The position numbers were made by a program, and so were the translations under genes. A DNA stretch of 64,000 bases, from positions 27,006 to 91,005 of the forward strand of contig JAJTWR010000130.1 in NCBI GenBank assembly GCA_021613335.1, written 5' to 3'. Under the pieces are notes generated by a model, which did not search any database, was not told where the DNA came from, and saw only the letters and a program-made list of their open reading frames with translations. Shown here piece by piece: positions 16,729 through 34,099 of this stretch. Numbering within the stretch: the stretch's first letter is position 1; every line of letters starts with the position of its first letter. Source of the DNA: Whitmania pigra (taxonomy: Eukaryota > Annelida > Clitellata > Hirudinida > Haemopidae).

Positions 16729-16785
16729 TTTAAATCTTCAAGCAGAAATTGAAAAGAAATCCAGAAAAACAATTCTGAATTCATG

Positions 16786-16791
16786 AATAAA
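16786..16791 (+). terminator. polyadenylation signal of P450 gene B
   Basis: AATAAA 57 bases after the stop codon. Confidence 0.55.
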
Positions 16792-16799
16792 AGCAACGT

Positions 16800-19170
16800 T
16801 TCATTTTACGAACCTTTTAAAACATTCGTGTTATTTTCAAAATTAAATTTTTTTTTTATCTAAATTTGTAATAAATTTTCTTGCTAGAAGTTAACTTGTA
16901 AAGAAATTAATTTGCGATCGCTAGGCTCAAAAACTTGCGCTGACTTGAGAGCGTTTAGGTCGATTTGTTAAATTAACAAGAAGCTAAATAGAAATCTTCC
17001 CTGAATTCCAAAATTATATTCATGTGTGGTCTCTAGAATTTATAAATATAAATGCCTTAGTATTTATTTAATTCATGGTTTTATGGTCAAGCTACGCAAA
17101 TGGTTAGCAAGAAGAGCTTCTGACGCTCTAGCTAGGCTAGATTATAAGGCGCTAAATAAATGATGTACGTTTACATTGATGGTCAATGAAGGTCAATACC
17201 AGTGCATTAAGTCGATAACTGTGTTTATGTTTAATTGGTTATTTTCAATAAAACCACTAAAACACTTATATTTCCTGTGCGTTTGAAGAATCAGTCAGCA
17301 GCATCCGTTCACTGTTAAGTGGTATTATTATTATTATTATTAATTATCAGTAACAAATAAAACAAAAAATTAATTTACAATCAATCGGTACATTTTGGTT
17401 GTTTTTGAGTTTTCGTCATTTTAAACTTATTTTCCTCCATTGCGCATCCAAAAATCATGTCACGAAGCCTGGTTAAATTTAAAAAAAAAAATGTGACCTT
17501 TTATAATTTCAGTAAAACTTAGGCAACGGTGTTTCAATAATTTCACTCGAATAATATCTAGTAAGATGTGATTTTGAATAATAAAATATGTCGAGAGGCC
17601 AGCAAAATTAAATGATTCATGAATCTTATTCAGCTTATCTAAGCCGGATTTGTTAATGACGTGATTTGTCGATTTCTAGATTAGACAAATGATGCTCATA
17701 CTAATGCTAAAACGTATGCAAATACTTTACAATTGTATACAAACAAAATTAAATTATTTGCATTGAACTTTATCTTTCACTTAATTAACTGAAAACATTA
17801 TTTTTATTATTAACGAGTGTCTAAAAATTAGTTAACATAGCATAACAATGTATATCCTGATTCGTTATGTCAGTATTCAGCAGCAACCACGCTAACGTAA
17901 TAAGCTGACGTAATAAGTTGACGATGAAGTTGTTTACCAAAGGAAATTTTCATTAAAAAAATATCAGCAGACTTCGTAAAGACATGTTCAAAAGTGAATT
18001 CTCCCATAATTGTCGACATTACGTTGATGTAATTTCAAACAATGATTAGTAAAAATAAAAAACCCAAATATAATTTGTTCGCAGTGACAGCTGCAGAAGG
18101 ATTAAGGTGCCTTCATCGCAAGCCTCACAGTTTTATAAATATGTGCAAGAACTGAAAAACAATGCAGTCATTTGTTCGATACGAATTTCAGTTACAGTTA
18201 TTTAACCCTATAGTAAAGGATTAAACTTAGGGTTAGGGTTAATGTTAGTGTTAGAATGTATAATAATGAATTCGGTAAAGTATAATTTGAGAACTAGTAA
18301 TATTATTATAATATATTAACTAGTAATATTATGGACTTAATTTTGTTTCGAACAACAACAACTAACATCTGATGCTGGACTATTTGAGGTCCGCTCGATC
18401 ATCATTGAACATATTAATTTATATTAAAAATTAATTAATTAATAGTATTATATACCTAAGAACATATTTATGTATAAGAAATACTTTATCAAATACTTAA
18501 TATTTAATATTCATATTTAAGAAACCCTTTATTATTAAATACATATTTTCATGGTAAATGGAGTCATAAAATAAAATATCGATTTAAAATGAAACCCAAG
18601 ACAAAGATGACACACCTTCCCGAAAGAGATTGAAAGCAGATCATTACACAATTAATAATGTAATTAGTTTACTGCAATTATTCCTTGCATCAATAAATTG
18701 GATCACATCAACATGATCATTAGGCTTGTTGCAGATTCACAAACGTGATTCAAATCCATGCTTCGGTTGTTACTTTTGTTTTTTTTAAATAATAATAATA
18801 AATTAATCTTCCATTTATTGTAAATAAATAACTAAATCAACAGTTTTTGTTCCATAACGTAATCGAATCACCATATCTGTAGGCTAAGCCTGTAAAATTC
18901 ATATTTGAAAATAATTCTTTCAAATGATAATTAATGGAAAAATGTTGTTAATTGAGTAGTTGAGTTGCGTTGAATTAAATTTAAAATAAGAATAAATATG
19001 ACTAATCTCGAAAGAAGGTTGAGATTCTCGTAATAAATAAATTAATAAAGATTCATTGAGTAAAAGTGGATTTTTCTTAAATAAAACATAAATCAACAAA
19101 ATGATGCCAAATAGTAATGAAATGATTTTTTTACAAAGTTGAGACAAACAACAGAAAGTTAACATTTCGA
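16800..19170. other. intergenic region
   Basis: A+T-rich with no gene recognised on either strand. It contains a few TTAGGG-like words (near 18227), too few to be a telomeric array. Confidence 0.5.
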
Positions 19171-19320
19171 ATTCATAATCGTAATCATAATCCTAATCGT
19201 AATCATAATCATAACCATAATTATAATCATAATCATAATCATAACCACAATCATAACCACAATCATAACCATAATCATAATCATAACCACAATCATAATC
19301 ATAATCATAGTCATAATAAT
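19171..19320. repeat. (AATCAT)n-like hexanucleotide repeat
   Basis: Repeated aatcat, aaccat and aaccac hexamers over about 150 bases, downstream of the minus-strand lectin receptor stop codon and possibly in its 3' UTR. Confidence 0.85.
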
Positions 19321-19601
19321 ACAGGAAGTCAGAGTACCGAAGAGAACAACATTACATCGGATTTTTTGGAGAGCGGGGAAGCAATTTTAAAAGTAATTAC
19401 GATTTAAAAATGTCCCTAAAAAAAGTTCCTTAATTCTCAGAGAATGAGACGCAGAAGGAGAAATTTTCAGTTGCTTTTTTCTGTTGCATTCAGCTCAGGA
19501 AACAGGCTCGAAAAATAGAACATTGTTTGAAAATACAAAATCATACAAACGTATTTCACACGTAGGAGACGCTGGCTAGCTAGCTAGTTAGTTAGCCTCT
19601 G

Positions 19602-24919
<5,318 letters not shown>

Positions 24920-24973
24920 CTTTTAAATAATTTTAAATGTTTAAAATATATGTTCGTGAATTTCAAATCGACT

Positions 24974-24981
24974 TTTATATA
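24974..24981 (-). promoter_or_regulatory. TATA box of receptor 1
   Basis: TATATAAA on the minus strand, about 55 bases before the start codon at 24919. Confidence 0.55.
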
Positions 24982-24984
24982 AAT

Positions 24985-25682
24985 GAGAACTGAGATTTTG
25001 TCTGTCAAATCAGCACTAACAGCTTCTAACAGAAGTTAGAAGCATGCTATCAACAAGGAAGTTTTGGCGCGGGAATGCGTTAAATATTCCTACAATTACC
25101 AGACACTAAAATATTCTGGGAAGTGAGATATTTACAGAAATTATCAAAGTGCAGCAATTAAAAATATGCCGATGTAAACGAAATTTGCCTGAAAGATTTT
25201 TATAGACAAAAACTTTGAGTTGGTTAAATAATTTAGTAGGCCTTAGAAGGTAAGCTAGTAGCTGATAACAATTCAAATAATTCTTACAACATAATAATAA
25301 CATTATTACTTTTATTGTTATTGTTATTATTATTGTTATTGTTCAATTTATATTAAATAAAGACAGAGATAAAATTGCTCTCATTTTGCAAGCAGTTCAA
25401 TTAGATATTTATGTTATTAGTTATTAGATATTTATTAAAATTATTTATTTATTAACAAATAATTGGTTTGGTAATATGAAAAATATTTGAAATTAAATTA
25501 AAAAATTTAAATTAAATTCATTAATATATAAAGTTTCTCTACCAAAATCAAATTTATTCACAACATTCACAACATTGAGACGACCCCTTTAATTTCAAAA
25601 GCGCATGAATCTGATGCAAACTTTTCCAACACTTAAAAGCGTGGACAACTGTGGTTCCTTAGTTAGAATTTTTAATTTCAAG
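24985..25682. other. intergenic promoter region between divergent receptor genes
   Basis: About 700 bases separate the divergent receptors 1 and 2. It is A+T-rich with no open frame of note. It holds the receptor 1 TATA box at its left edge and, near receptor 2, the motif at 25566-25580 that also precedes receptor 3. Confidence 0.5.
25566..25580 (+). promoter_or_regulatory. shared 15-base upstream motif (copy 1)
   Basis: ATTGAGACGACCCCT occurs about 100 bases before the receptor 2 start codon and identically at 33913-33927 before receptor 3. It stands out from A+T-rich surroundings, so it may be a shared promoter element or a relic of their duplication. Confidence 0.4.
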
Positions 25683-27981
25683 ATGTTAACGTATGTTCTT
25701 GTTCTTTGTAATGTTGTGGCGTTAATTACTGGCGAAGGTAGTGAGATGTAATTCTTAATATACATTAATAAATTAGGAATACAATAACTGTGGCATGATT
25801 AAAAATATTTTAGATATTTATTATATTAGTAAAACATTGTTATTAAAATTGTTAACAATTTATTTTATTAAATACGATATAACAATCTATTCATTTATCG
25901 TGATCCTCCAAGATTACTGTGCCCACGAATACTTCAGTCCAGAATGTCCAAACGATGGAACAATAGTCATGGAGGAGGCCTACTTTGGCAGGATGGCCAG
26001 TGGCAAATGCATCGAAAGTGAGATCAACAGTGTCGCCAAAAACGACCCAAAGTACTTTGGATGCAAAGCTGATGTCTTGGACATTCTTGATGAAAAATGT
26101 TCAGGTCTGCAGAAGTGCAGGGTACTTGTTATAGATCCACAGTTTTTAGGGAGAAGCAAGTGCTACAAGGAACTCATGCAGTATCTCAGCGTCAGATATA
26201 CATGCTTGCCAGGTTAGATTTTTGAAAGTTGACAAAAAACGTTGTGATAAACAAAATAATTAAACAAAACTTATTTCAAAATTTATTTGTTTTCAGTGTA
26301 TAGATCAGAAAAATCTTGCACCGTCAGTCTCGCTGAAAGCTCGGCTTACCTCTCCTTCGATACAACTGTCACGGACGGTATGCATCCCAACAAATGTGGA
26401 ACAACAAGCAGACCATGGATACTAGAGACCTCAATTGGTCAAAAGATCGACCTGTCCGTCATTACATTCGGAAAATTAGGTGACACTCCAAACTATCAAG
26501 ACCAATATTTTCCAGGATGCCACAAGAAGAACAATTCGTTATACGTTGGGAGAGTAAAAGAGTCAAATGACCACATTTATGACATCTGCCTCTCTGGCAG
26601 ACGCCACGATCATTTGTTGGTTTCGAAGACGAATAGAATTGACATTGAAATGACGGGAAAACAAAGACTGAAGTTTGTTATTAAAGCTGGAGGTATGTGG
26701 TTTTATGGCTATTCGCAATCTGTTTGAGTTTGATAAATATAAAGTTAAGTAATAAATTAATAACATTTACTTAATCAAAATGATCGTAAGTTACGTAACA
26801 ATGTTAAAATTTGTATTTATAAATTTAGTTTAGTTAATTAAAAATTAAAATTTAATAATTAATAAGCGTCCTTTTCAGCCACTGGATGTTACGATCTGAA
26901 GCCCCCTCAAGATGCTTGGATGAAAAGAGAAGGAAGCGAAATAACAGTTGGATGTTACATGAACAGGCATACCTGGAAACTATTTTGCAACGGACGCAAC
27001 TGGGTTGGAGTTATTGGAAATTGTACTCAACGTGAGGACATTAAATGATCAAATTGCTATTTAATGTTTTATGGGAGTGAACCAGTGCATAGAAAATTAG
27101 AAAAAAAAAAATTAAAGTTACTTAATGTTAGAAATATTTTTTTATTTTTTACAAATTTAATAAATAGGAAGAGATTATTAATTAAAAATTAGCTAATAAG
27201 TTGCTTTTCTTTTTGTTGCATTTTAAATGTAATTAATATGTTGCATAATCTAAACAACAGAAACCAGTGATATTTTGGAACTGAAAGACAATTCATCCCA
27301 AGAGGACAAACGCAGTTCAAATGAAACAGGAACTGGTAGGTACCATGCGACGCCACTATTATTATTCATTTACTATTAATTCGACTGAAATTTAAATATT
27401 CATTGTTAGCCCATTTTTAACCACATTTGAATTTTCGTTTAAAGTGTTTCTTCTTGCTGTCGGAGCGAGTATGGCGGTCTTAATGGTTCTTTCGTTGACC
27501 TGTGGCTTCTTGTTTTACTGCCAGAGGTTTGTGACTTGTGATTAAAAAATTTCTAATTTCACAATAGTTAACTTCTTGTAAATTCTTGACGAATTGGCAA
27601 CAAGTAGCGATGCCGTTCTTTCATTCAAAGCTTTCGAAGGAAAAACTTTTCAATAGACGATCATGACGGATAAAGGAGAACACTCGAATTATTTACATCT
27701 TACCTCTATAAACTCCAACAACAACCAAAGAAATTACTTCTGAATTTAGGAGTAAATATTAAAACTTACAACGCATTTTTAGAGCAAGATCAGGCAAGTT
27801 TCAAGGTGGTCCGATGTACATTGAGAGCACCAACAGACCATTCCTCAACGTGGCCATCAATGGAGATTCGCAAGCACTTCATGGAAAAGAAGCAAACGGG
27901 AAACTGGAAAGTTCCTACCAGGATCCTGGTTATTATGTACTGGAAAATGACAAGGATGTTGACGACGACAAAAAGAATTAA
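25683..27981 (+). CDS. SUEL-lectin / CUB-like / sushi-like single-pass receptor (receptor 2)
   Basis: Seven exons: 25683-25737, 25913-26212, 26297-26692, 26879-27031, 27261-27335, 27445-27526 and 27783-27981; phases 1,1,1,1,1,2; 419 residues with no break. Order: signal peptide (1-18), SUEL lectin domain (19-118; YFGRMASGKC, YLSVRYTC), CUB-like domain (119-250), sushi-like module (251-301; GCYDL to GNC), an acidic Ser/Asp/Glu stalk (302-326), transmembrane helix (about 327-350; FLLAVGASMAVLMVLSL) and a 66-residue tail ending near DPGYYVLEN. The Tyr motif fits a YxxL sorting or phosphorylation site (inference). The sushi exon is almost identical in DNA to that of receptor 3, while the other exons are clearly diverged. 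Role: cell-surface sugar recognition, from the domains. Confidence 0.87.
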
Positions 27982-28803
27982 TGATGACGCTATGATTACT
28001 TGACATTTTTTTCTTATTTATTTGAAACTTTAATTACATGAAATAGATATTGTTGTAAACTTAGTTTTTGGAAAATTAATTAAGTTTATATTGCTAAAAT
28101 AATTAAATTTATATTTAATTAAATTTGGTATCTGTTTCTGGCACGAGAAATCTCAATTAATGCGGTAGAAAGCATTCTCGATAATCACATGACAAACAGC
28201 GAGAATCCAGACATCTTGGAAGCCCAAATATCCATTTGCATCCTTAAGTACCTCAATCCTTAAACAATTAACTTCTATTATTCAGTTCCGTTAACTGAAT
28301 ACTTGCTCTAATAAACTTATTAGTTAACTTACTTATTTGCGGACTCCTGGGTTATTTCATTAATATCATTATCATCGTCATCATTATTATTATTATTATT
28401 TTATTTTATTATTTTCACGGAGTTAGGGGAGGCGCGCATGGCTTCTAGTTTACTGGGATATGATTAAACCCATAATTTACACTTTTACATAAAATATGCT
28501 TGATTGGCTAGACTTGAAGTACGTGAATGTTGAGGAATGAAATACAGATTTAAAAAAAAATAAATTAATCTTATTAATAATTTATTACAATTAATATTGT
28601 AATTTATTATTAAATTATTAATTACACAATTTTTATTAATTTAATTTTAATGAGCATTGCGTTTTGTTTTTTTCCAACTAATTACATTATTGCTCAAAAT
28701 ACGTCATCTTAGCTTTGTGCTTTCATATCGATTGTCTCGAATTGAAATATAATTGTCTCCAAAATTTAATAAACACTTCAATGCTTTATTAGCTGTGTCT
28801 AAC
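27982..28803. other. intergenic region
   Basis: No gene seen. It contains one copy of a dispersed repeat at about 28240-28358, a short ATT run near 28385, and then the start of the first FG-GAP gene. Confidence 0.45.
28240..28358 (+). repeat. dispersed repeat, copy 1
   Basis: A roughly 100-base unit with TAACTGAATACTTGC followed by AATAAACTTATTAG and TTGCGGACTCC, ending in GGGTTATTTCA. Related copies lie at 33780-33833 (part) and 38015-38112. Non-coding; element type unknown. Confidence 0.6.
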
Positions 28804-31225
28804 ATGAAATACTTCACAAGTTAGTCGTGTTGCCAGATATGCCTAGGAATTTCACATTGAGACGTAATCAGATGATGAAATTAAGCTACCAAAACAAATA
28901 TTTTTGATTTTTAAATTAAACAGATTTATTCATGTTTCTGGCTTGGTACTTGGAGAAAATATCCGATATCAATGCTACAAACATCACCCAGAAGGAAGAG
29001 ATTCAGAAACCGCTTCTATTTGAAACGTGGCGCTCTGACGTCATCCTAGCACATATTATGATCGCCCTCAAAAGAAATATTCTAATCTTATTTGAACAAA
29101 ATGCTTATATAATACACTCAGAAAACACGACCCGAATTTTCAAAATAGAAGGGATTAACATAGAATACCCATATTCAATCGTCGAGGCGCCAGGTAATAA
29201 TCGCAATTGAATAATTCCTTTGCTCCTGAAACTCTTAAATTGCATAGTATATCATAATTAAATGATGACTCACCCGTAACAATTCGTCATTAGAGCTTCG
29301 AATAATAAAGTAATTAAATAATCTAATTATTGCAATTACTAAAATCATTTATAGATTACAATCAATTGTCAGATGGCGCTTTCGATGTTCCCTCTGTCAC
29401 GGTAACCGGTAAAGGCAAAATATCTCAGCTCGACGTGTCCGATCCTATGAAGCCAACAATAGCGAATGTCCTCGCAATAGATAAGACTTACTACTGTCAT
29501 GATTGGATTAACAATAACGAATTCCTTGCTGGAAGTAATGGTAAACGCCTCATACAACATTTCTTGTCAGTTAAGATTGATAAGGATAATGAACGTAACA
29601 TTCTCGAAAGAGAAGGGACAGTGATAGCTTGAATTCAATTTTAAACTCACATGACTTTGCATTTACAGATGAATTATCACTCGTTGAAATAAAAAACAAA
29701 GGTGAAGCAAAAGAATGGAACAGGAACACAGTCTCATTGGGCCAATACCGTAATTTGGTTCTACATCAATACGCTGTTTATGCAAGCTCTAAAAAACAAA
29801 TAGAAATAATATGGCCTGAAGATGCAGCTGGAAAGCCTGGAGATTGGCGAAATGAGAACCATGTTAGAAAATTATGAAATATTTGCTTAAAATTCTTGTT
29901 TAAGAGAACTATTCAAAAGATTGTTTTAAACTCAACAGCATGAAATAAAGATCCCCCAAATAAATTGTGAATATCTATTATATTTTATCTAGTTTATTAT
30001 TTTAAATTTAAATTTAGATAAATATAAGTTGTCTGTTTAGATCTTTGTTGTTGCACATTTACAAACTAGATCAAAAAATCATACATTGACTGCGAATCCT
30101 GTTTCCTAACGACCGCCGACGTGAATAACGACGGTAAAACAGATCTGCTTGTTTCGACTCAATTTGAGAAAGAAATTGATGGTGAAATGAAAAGGCATTT
30201 TGAAGTAAGAGCATACGAGATACCAGAAGAGTTCAAGTGAGACTTCAAGATGCATTACAATCATTTGCTTTCTTTTACATTCTAGTTTTATATTCAGCTA
30301 ATTAATGTTTTTATTCCATAAAGCAGTTAATAAATAATTAATTAACATTAACTAATTAACATTAATTTAAAAATTTTAACAATAATTATTGTCATTTTAA
30401 ACACTGGAAACAAATTCTGTAACTGATTTGTTGCATAAATAATAGGCGTTGGTTTGAAACTGGCTAAACCAAAAATATGACACAATTCTTTTCATTTGTT
30501 TAAAATATTGATTAAAAATTAAAATTTCAATTTGTAAAGGAATTCTGACAAATATACGGAGCACGTGTTAATTTCAAGTGTTAGTTTCTCACCATATATG
30601 GTGCTATGTGTAAAACAGTTGAAAGCATTCACTCCTTTTACCAGGTTAACAAATAGTTGAGTTACATTTAATTGACTGTAGTAGCTGTCACCAATATTTT
30701 ATTCTGGCTAGCTTGTTAAAGGCACACTAAATGTTAATTGACACTAGTAATTCACAAAAATCCAAAAATTAATGATGTTCGAGAAACGATGCGAAACCGT
30801 CCTTCATTGGTTAATTACTCACCTCAACCACGTAGTATATCATATAACAGTAGTTAACTTATTATAACCATTAATCAATTTATATGTTATTAAGTTCCAA
30901 AGGCAAACCGTGGATACTCGTCAGCCATTTTTATTGCGGCGTAGCTTCGTATCTTCAACCAGAGAGCGAAGAAGTTGGAAACTGGAATTACAAGTTGATC
31001 AAGTTTCTTTCCAATGTTAATGCAGTATACGGAATTGAAGTTGCGGATTTCAATCAAGATGACTATACGGAATTGTACATACTGGCAGATCGTCTACATG
31101 AATATTCTTTCTCTAACGTTACAGTAACTGATCCTCCATCCACTCCCCTAAGATTCGCCCCTTCCTCTTCATCGATGTTTTACCTGGATTCAACATTTCT
31201 AATGTTCATCTGGCTTTTCGTTTGA
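28804..31225 (+). CDS. FG-GAP/VCBS-like ectoprotein, probable GPI anchor (FG1)
   Basis: Six exons: 28804-28819, 28924-29193, 29373-29540, 29669-29862, 30070-30236 and 30895-31225; phases 1-1-1-0-2; 381 residues. Exon 1 is very short (MKYFT) and with exon 2 forms the signal peptide (FMFLAW). Exon 4 carries the family's PGDW motif. Exon 5 has a calcium-loop FG-GAP motif, DVNNDGKTDLL; exon 6 has a second loop, DFNQDDYTELY, whose Gly is lost and is probably not a proper metal site. The C terminus is Ser/Pro-rich and ends in a hydrophobic run (FYLDSTFLMFIWLFV) with no cytosolic tail, suggesting a GPI anchor. FG-GAP repeats build beta-propellers, as in integrin alpha chains; I know no named family that matches. 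It is the most diverged of the six. Confidence 0.78.
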
Positions 31226-31690
31226 GACTTCTGTAAACGTTGCAAGTAGTTGTTTTTGCATATATTAATGAATGTTTAAAATTCAAACATGTTTTTGTTT
31301 TGATTTGTTATATTCCACTTCCTCTGATTTATTTAGATGGTACTTTTTGTGAATAAACAAGAAATATAATAAATATAAATACAAATGCCACGAAATAAAA
31401 TGATAGACTAGCTGCAGAGTCTATTGTTGAAATTTGAACACTTACTCAGATGACATCATTTACAATTACTGCTTTTTAGCCTTCTTTAAAAGCAAAAAAA
31501 TGAGTAAAACGCATTTAGACTGATCTAGACCTGCTTAGGCAATTTTGCTAAAGCAAATGCAGTTAATTTAATGAATAACACCTGCAGTATGAGAAAATCA
31601 TTAAATTTTATATCATTGCATTGTATATTAAAACGTAATGACCAATAGGGCAACTTACTTGGTAGCAAAATAGAATATTAAATATTATTA
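31226..31690. other. intergenic region
   Basis: Nothing recognised between FG1 and the first MULE fragment. Confidence 0.5.
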
Positions 31691-32268
31691 AGGAGATATT
31701 TTTGGGGCACATATATTTATGGAGTCGTAATATGGTCATCTATTGGCTATTTTGACCTGTATAAATAATGACATAATTCGAGCTATCAGTTATAAACGCC
31801 TTCAAACATCATTTTCCAGCTTCAAAACAAAATGTCATTTATTTTCATTTTTGTCAAAACCTCTGAAGAAATATCCAAGCTAACGGATTGCTGAATCATT
31901 ACGAGAACGATAAGGAAATTGCTATACAGACGAGGATGCACCGACTTTTGCACCTATGTCCGACTTGGCATCATCGTTTGAGGAGCTGGTGGATTTTCTT
32001 CCTGAAAATTCCAAAACATTTGTAGAATATTTTGAGGACACTTGGACTGGACGACCATATCGATGCGGTCGAAAACCAGCCACCTCGATTCCCGCAACAT
32101 CAGTGGAACTGCTATGATGATGCCTTGACTGCCTCGCCAAAATCTAATATTTTCTGTAAGTCTTGATAATGAGCTTTCGGTGAACCGAGTGAATCAAATC
32201 ATTTAAATGTATGGAAATTTATCCAAACCTTGAAGAAGGGACAAGCTCTCAATGAGTTTAAATTAGAG
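31691..32268 (+). mobile_element. MULE-type transposase C-terminal fragment, copy 1
   Basis: Degraded coding sequence in shifting frames. One frame reads SSFEELVDFLPENSKTFVEY then FEDTW, TGRPY and GRKP; another continues PPRFPQHQWNCYDDALTAS; then WKFIQTLKKGQ. This order resembles the C-terminal part of MULE-like transposases. Upstream the copy includes a TATAAATAA (31760-31768) and a start codon opening MSFIFIFVK. Clearly the same unit as 33036-33611. Confidence 0.65.
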
Positions 32269-32439
32269 CAACTAGTGGCAGGAAAACATTTACCCGAATT
32301 AATTACAATGCAAAAACTCTCTCTTCCCTTAATTACTCACCACAGCAATATATGTAATAAATTATTGGTAGAAAAGTAATTTTTAAATATATATTCATCC
32401 ACTAGAGTCACAAGAGGATTCAGTTTTTCTCAACTGTTT

Positions 32440-32690
32440 CGAATGTAGATTGAATTGAAGTTGCGTAGTCGACCAAGATGGCTACGCGTTGTCCATCCTC
32501 GCGCGAGTTGTATAGGAAGATTTTTTCTCTAACAGCAAAATTATAGTAATCCTCTACCCACTCTTTTAGTGGAATTAAATATAAGCTCCATCCCTTCCCC
32601 TTCATCGATTCTTTATTTACCTGGATTCAACACTTCTAATGCTCATCAGGCTTTTCCTTTCAGACTCCTATGCTGTATATTAAGTTGGTC
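32440..32690 (+). pseudogene. decayed copy of the FG1 last exon
   Basis: Aligns with FG1 exon 6 (about 31030-31235): shared runs include attgaagttgcg, ttttctctaacag and tcatcgat followed by tttacctggattcaacac. Frameshifts and stops remove any long open frame. Confidence 0.7.
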
Positions 32691-32996
32691 CAGTGCTCAA
32701 TGCTAAATGCTTTGCGACGTTAGCGAATAGAGAATACACTTAACAGGTCATAGTCATCCCTAAAGGATTGTCTCTGCTTGATAGAACAAATTCTTATTAA
32801 CTTTTATTTTTACCGTACGAAGTGCTCCAACTTTTATTGCTACCAATCCACAAAACCAGTAACAGCTCCCTGGTGTTAATAACCATTCCATGGTGGTCAT
32901 AATTAGTTACAGATGTGTTAGATTTGAGTATTCAAAAGTTTGACATCTGACAGTTCTAAGAGAACATTGTCAAGGTCATCGTCGTCGACATCTTCA

Positions 32997-33036
32997 TCAT
33001 ACATTGACTGCGAATCCTGTTTCCTAACGACCGCCG
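32997..33036 (+). pseudogene. exact 40-base fragment of FG1 exon 5
   Basis: Identical over 40 bases to 30079-30118 within FG1 exon 5. Identity stops precisely where the second MULE copy begins. It lies after the exon-6 remnant, so the order is scrambled relative to the gene. Confidence 0.8.
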
Positions 33037-33611
33037 GGAGATATTTATGGAGTCGTAATATGGTCATCTATTGGTTATCTTGACGCCGGGCTATTTTGAC
33101 CTGTATAAATAATGACATAATTCGATCTATCAGCTATAAACGCCTTCAAACATCATTTTCCAGCTTCAAAACTAAAATGTCGTTTATTTTCATTTTTGTC
33201 AAAGCCTCTGGAGCTAACGGATTGCAGAATCATTACGAGAACGATAAGTTAATTGCTGTACAGACGAGGATGATTTATGCACCGACTTTTGCACCTACAA
33301 GTCCGACTTGGCATCATCGTTTGAGGAGCTGGTGGATTTTCTTCCTGAAAATTCCAAAACATTTGTAGAATATTTTGAGGACACTTGGATTGGACGACCA
33401 TACCGATACGGTCGAAAACCAGCCACCTCGATTCCCGCAACATCAGTGGAACTGCTATGATGATGTCTTGACTGCCTCGCCTAAATCTAATATTTTCTGT
33501 AAGGCTTGATACAGGGCTTTCGGTGAACCGAGTGAATCAAATCATTCAAATGTATGGAAATTTATCCAAACTTTGAAGAAGGGACAAGCTTTTAATGAGT
33601 CTAAATTAGAG
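33036..33611 (+). mobile_element. MULE-type transposase C-terminal fragment, copy 2
   Basis: A second direct copy of the 31691-32268 unit, about 1.35 kb downstream, with scattered substitutions and small indels. It has the same TATAAATAA (33103-33111), the MSFIFIFVK start and the same transposase blocks broken by frameshifts. No terminal inverted repeats were recognised. Confidence 0.65.
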
Positions 33612-33779
33612 TCATTGCAAAGTACAAAGACAAAGTGTTTTAGATAATAATTGGGACAATTAAAAACAGACTTAATAAACATTTATCTATTTGTGAAATG
33701 GAGGTTCATGAAATACACGCATACACATATATTACTAATACTAAAACACTTACCATTACTAGAACATGCCAAGCTAATA

Positions 33780-33833
33780 ACTCTAATAAACTTATTAGTT
33801 AACTTGCTTATTTGCGGACTCCCGGATTATTTC
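33780..33833 (+). repeat. dispersed repeat, copy 2 (partial)
   Basis: Shares CTAATAAACTTATTAGTTAA and TTATTTGCGGACTCC with 28305-28358, ending in GGATTATTTCA. Confidence 0.6.
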
Positions 33834-33912
33834 AATATTTTAAATGTTTGCTTTTATTGGGAACTAATTTAGTGTTGAATTCTATACCAAGAGGACTTCA
33901 AAACCTTTCCGA

Positions 33913-33927
33913 ATTGAGACGACCCCT
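33913..33927 (+). promoter_or_regulatory. shared 15-base upstream motif (copy 2)
   Basis: ATTGAGACGACCCCT, identical to 25566-25580, about 170 bases before the receptor 3 start codon. Downstream of it the sequence near 33950-34030 resembles 45508-45590, which precedes the receptor relic. Confidence 0.4.
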
Positions 33928-34099
33928 CTGTTCATATTGTGTTAATACGCCTCGTCTCGTTATTTAAAGGCTTCTTTGTTTCATAAATCCTGTTATTCAA
34001 AAATCATCTCGTTAAGCAATGCAGTCAGTTTTAGTTCAATTAATTATTGTTAACTAATAACTACTGGAATCGATTTCCAAAGTCTAGTATTTTCTCGAA

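Noticed and set aside
18225..18250. TTAGGG-like words (also near 15340 and 48476)
   Set aside because: Only two or three units each; not enough for an interstitial telomere claim.
25683..27981. Calling the tail tyrosine motif of the receptors an ITIM
   Set aside because: The residue two before the Tyr is Pro, outside the ITIM consensus; only a YxxL-type motif can be claimed.
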